A DNA stretch of 64,000 bases from Carposina sasakii. Taxonomy: Eukaryota; Arthropoda; Insecta; Lepidoptera; Carposinidae. Below, in pieces: positions 60,115-64,000 of the stretch. Under the pieces are notes generated by a model. The model had not been told where the DNA came from. It was given only the letters and a program-made list of their open reading frames with translations, and did not search any database. Location: the NCBI GenBank assembly GCA_014607495.2, contig CP053152.1, forward strand, positions 12,507,899 to 12,571,898. The letters run 5' to 3'. Position 1 is the stretch's first letter; every line of letters starts with the position of its first letter. The translations under genes were made by a program, and so were the position numbers.

Positions 60115-63100
60115 TTAATCAACAACATCATTCAAAACAGCATAGATAGAGTATCCATTGTACAGTGCCTGAAAACGAAAAGTTGAAATATAATAGGTAC
60201 ACCTAGGACATATCACGTTTTGGACATTACTTCTAATGGGAGCAAAAGTAAAATTTTAGAAAGCACCTCGATCATCACCATCACCAGTCACCGGTGCCTT
60301 AGGCCTTTCAAAGCTATGCGTCGTGAACCGGCATTGTCCCAGTGGCGTATCTACTTCTCGCTTGTCGACGCCACCGAGTATTAGGTAAATTTATTATTAC
60401 CGAATTACCTATATGAACTCTTTCCAGTGTGGACCACAATAATATCACTTCCAAAAGGGGAAGAAGAAAAATTTATAAAAATTTCCAGAGACTAATTTAG
60501 GAAGTCCTGGTCGAACTAATAATGCTTCACCTTCTCTGCGTCTTGAGATCATAATTTTTATTGTCACTGTAACTTACTTGGCTGTAAGTCTGGACAGACA
60601 TGACCGCTATGCCACCGGCGCTCAGGCTCAAAGTCCTCTGCGCCACCCTTATCATAACCAGCAATCTCTTCTGTAAGTCCACGGGCCATGACGTCCAGGA
60701 TGTCTCATATGCGGCTAGAGCTATGCCCCCACTCTACAAAAAATTTTGTTTTATCTACCTTTCCAGATTTCTTTATATTTAACTTCATCCGGAGTTTTCA
60801 AATTTTATGTATATCGATACACGAGAGCATTACGCCAGCCGAAAAGTAGCTAAAATGGGTATCTAAGGGTGATAGATAATTAGAAATACCTACAGCTTCT
60901 GTAAATGGTAAGCCTATTTTTAAATTTGGTAAAGTGATAGTTTTTTAGTTATTTGAGAAAAACTGACCCGGCTGGTTCGGCTATGGTAACGTTACCGCAG
61001 CCAGATGTTTTGTTTTCAAAGGGATATTTTGAAATAAATGTTATGTTAATAATTAGATATGAATTAGAAATGAATGTTAAAACTTAATTTGTATTCGTAT
61101 TTGCTATGGCTGGGACGATATTCAAAATCCTGCTGGAGTAACGTTTGCGTATTTGTTGGTACCCATAATTGACTGAGCGGATAATTATAATTTTTTACAT
61201 GACTTCCGGCTAATTAGTTATAATTTGGTACACAATAAAAGAATCTACAATAATACACAGTTTTGATGTTATTTCAGTAAATAGAAATGGGCTTTAATTG
61301 GTCCTAGCACTTCCAATGAGCGCTCCAAAGACAAACTTAAAACGTTATTATTTAGGTAATTCTTGCTCTTAAATGGTAGTGAAATTTCATTAGTCTCCTA
61401 TACCTTTTATAATTAAAAACTTATAATGAATTTTATTTTGCACCGGCCACGGCGTACACACAGATATATTTGAAGACCGATTAAACGAGTTATTTGTAAT
61501 AGTAGTAATTGAATCTTATATAAATAATTAGAAATACAGTTCAATTATATATGTACTTGAAAAATTTCAAACTTGTATACTGATAAATTAACAAGATAAT
61601 CTAAAATGAACATAAAAAATAGGTATACGTGGTAACCTAACGAAATCTAGAATGTCATAAGTACAGCGATTGTAGAAGTGCAGTGAGTTGCGATTTTAAA
61701 AGTATAGTGGGTTGGGACTTTAGAAGTGCAGTGAGTCTAAATAATGTGCTTTAGGTGTTTCGTTGTGAATTACGCAATAAAGAATTATGAAATCATTCCA
61801 TAATTTTCTTTTTGTTTTTCAGTACTTATATGAAATAAAAACAATTCTTCTATCAAAATCTTCATTAACTTATCCAAATTGGGCAAACAGACAAACGCTC
61901 ATTGAATCCCTAAGCCCTGGGATGCAGGTGTGAATGTAAGACATAAATACCCCTAAACCCTAAATAGATTAAATTACACATTGACTAAATTCCAATTAGC
62001 AATAATGTAGACCAAACACGCGGTATTAAACCGAGCCTAGTCTAAACCTAATTTATGGTCTAAACTGTTTGTACATATAAATTACCTTACATAACATACC
62101 TACTCCTATGGGCGGATGTCCACTAGACACAGAGCTAGGCGAGGCGATCAGGTAAAGATATATAATTACGGCCATTATGGCTCGCCTCCATCCGCTTATA
62201 CTTTTCAGGGCCATCGTAATTTATGTTGCATTCAAAATCAATGGTTGCTATGCTGACCACACCTTGCCAATAACTCGCCTAGGGAGCATTTGAACGCGGT
62301 TACTGCTTTATACTCTTCGAATTGTTCGCAATACGTCACATTCGATAATAGAGGGTGTTGGTCGATTTATTGTAACTGTTACCAATTTAGCTATAGGTAT
62401 AGGTACAGCAGAGCCGAGAATTTGAAGACCATTATTGTCCTAGGTGGCAATCTAGGTATTAATTACAGCAGTTATTCGCAATCGCAAGGCATTGCTGTTA
62501 TTAGAAAATTATTTCTATGACCCCAAAGTTGGTGCTAAAAATTTTAGATTTGTTATGTACCTATATGTTAATTAAATACTTAAATCAGAGAGATAACGAA
62601 CAATACCAGTAGGTATATGCGGCGCAGCGTATTGTGATGTGGAAATAGTTTTATGTTCTTCTTCCTTGCTTTCATGGTAAATAAGTGTGTCATCGTAGGT
62701 GACCTACATGAAAATATCTTTCAAAATTATATTTAACTTATGTACCTACTTACCTGTATTATGAGTTCGTTTCCCAGATAGCAATAAAGGTATGCGTTCA
62801 GGAGAGCAACGAATAAAAATACAATAAATGACACCAATAGATTTTTGTCGTCTGAGCCTGTCTGAAAATAATCATAGAAGTTTACCTCATCATCCTATCA
62901 ATTAAAGAACTATAGATAGGTAAATTAGTAATGAAATGGCCTGGTCTAAAATTTTGCGTGCCAACCTACCAATGTTTGTGAACTGCTCATCTGCTCCCTT
63001 ATTACCTAACTAACAAATGATAGAGAAAATTGTACAAAATTTGCTGATTACTTGTTGTACGGGCAATGACCGCACAGGCTTTTAGTATGCGTCAGCACAT

Positions 63101-64000
63101 AGCGCGCAATAAATACTATTGTTTTCTTATATTTTTATGCATTCTTTTACATCGAATAGATCAGCATCCAACTTTCACTATAAGTTGTAACTATAACTAA
63201 ATATATAACGTTTTTACTTAAACTTCCTTTCAACTATTACTACCAACAACAAGTCAACAAATATTAAGTGTACAGGCCTTACAAACCCGTACACTTGTTA
63301 AATTCGTGTTATAGGTATTGTACGATTTTCGCTGTGCCGTTGCTACTACTTTGCTTTTGCAAGATACGTAGTTAGCCTGCCGATCTATAAAACTATATTG
63401 CTGGGTTACTGCGAGCGGTTACTGTTACTACCTAATTACCTACCTACCTGTTAGTTCCTAAATTATCTACTGTAGAAAATCGTACCGCCCTTTACGTATT
63501 GTTAACTTAAGATATTAAACAAAGATACAAACTACTGAAGCCATTACGGCATTTAAACACAATTCCATTGTCAAAGACAGGTTTTGCAGCAAAAAATACT
63601 CCTTAAACAGCAATGACGTGGTATTAGAATATCTGCAAAATTAGGAAATATTATAGATAGACTATCGGTAAACAAATAATGTATCTATACTTTTTAAAAG
63701 ATTTTTCAACATCTTTTACTCTTTCATTTACCTCATCAATCGAACATGCTTCTGGACTATATCCTTAAAATTCTCTCTCATCGCAACTTCATTTTCAGCA
63801 TTGAAATGCAATGATCTTATCCTGTCCTGTAGCTCCTCGAGCTGATCACAAAGGTATATTATCAAACTACAAACGACTCCTTGTATTCCATTAGATCGTA
63901 GTAAGCCAGGCATGAAAAGCAGTGCCACTACCTGCACTGCGGTAATAAGATGCATTAAATCTTCATTAGCTTTAAAAGGCAGCCAAATCTCCAGTGTTAA
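60115..64000 (-). CDS. Insect odorant receptor (7tm_6), last five coding exons, 5' part outside the window
   Basis: An odorant-gated channel subunit that works with Orco in olfactory neuron dendrites. Exons, 5' to 3': 63732-64000 (continues beyond the edge), 63632 to 63521 or 63536 (two possible donors), 62754-62861, 60578-60733, 60115-60168 with the TAA stop. Phases join cleanly. The first exon has the EIWLPF block before a membrane segment and QLEELQDRIR. The second has LLFKEYFLLQNLSLTMELCL, typical of lepidopteran receptors. The third is a membrane helix ending YCYLGNELIIQ. The fourth has IALAAYETSW and LSAGGIAVMSVQTYSQ. The last is ALYNGYSIYAVLNDVVD. This is the conserved order of the receptor C-terminal half (helices about 4 to 7). 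No stop or frame break is seen. The orthologous group cannot be named. A 1.9-2.0-kb intron (60734-62753) separates the third and fourth exons. Confidence 0.9.
60734..62753. other. Odorant receptor intron, 2 kb
   Basis: AT-rich DNA between receptor exons. No nested gene or clear transposon was recognised. The open plus-strand frame at 62290-62520 has no family motif. Confidence 0.5.

Noticed and set aside
60600..60782. Plus-strand 60-codon frame with a signal-peptide-like start
   Set aside because: The opposite strand carries an odorant receptor exon (60578-60733) with correct splice sites, phases and conserved motifs. The plus frame is its shadow.

Overview
The window reads as intergenic-rich nuclear DNA of a moth or butterfly (Lepidoptera). 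The case rests on content: a tandem pair of lepidopteran-type UDP-glycosyltransferase genes with the Gln form of the signature motif, a 7tm_6 odorant receptor, LEP1-type non-autonomous Helitrons ending in CTAGT, tRNA-headed SINEs with TTTATTTATT tails, LINE 3' ends with (ATG)n tails, and many AT-rich foldback MITEs. Genes have short exons with GT-AG introns. The species cannot be named from the sequence.

Layout. 1-19.1 kb is almost entirely non-coding: a 19-bp satellite (2.5 kb), a 49-bp minisatellite grown inside a dispersed repeat (4.1-4.5 kb), a SINE with a perfect target-site duplication (7.3 kb), foldback elements, a Helitron and a mariner-like MITE. One GC-richer patch at 14.4-14.9 kb looks like a promoter with a possible first coding exon. 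19.17-19.47 kb (-) holds a one-exon gene for a secreted Gly/Tyr-rich peptide with its own TATA box. 19.6-41.7 kb is again repeats and AT-rich spacer. 41.7-48.4 kb (-) holds two tandem UDP-glycosyltransferase genes, each with four coding exons and each broken by small indels. A mariner MITE and a jockey-like reverse transcriptase fragment lie between them, and an inverted Helitron pair sits in the first intron of the second gene. 48.9-54.1 kb is a transposon nest: a hAT-like element with an 8-bp target-site duplication carrying a LINE endonuclease remnant, a CR1-like LINE inserted into an RTE-like LINE, and a 1-kb element with long terminal inverted repeats.

55.2-64 kb is the intact gene block, all on the minus strand: a five-exon Sec20/BNIP1 SNARE gene, a two-exon RNF4-like RING E3 ligase gene, and the last five coding exons of an odorant receptor that runs off the right edge. 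These exons are mostly too short to stand out as open reading frames and were assembled from splice sites, reading phase and family motifs.

The genes do not form one pathway. Sec20 is retrograde Golgi-to-ER trafficking, RNF4-like is ubiquitin signalling, the odorant receptor is chemosensory, and the UGTs are detoxification or odorant clearance. The most notable features are the broken UGT pair, the hAT element with LINE cargo, the SINE and MITE nests, and a dense cluster of TATCGATA palindromes between Sec20 and RNF4. I found no convincing new biological system.
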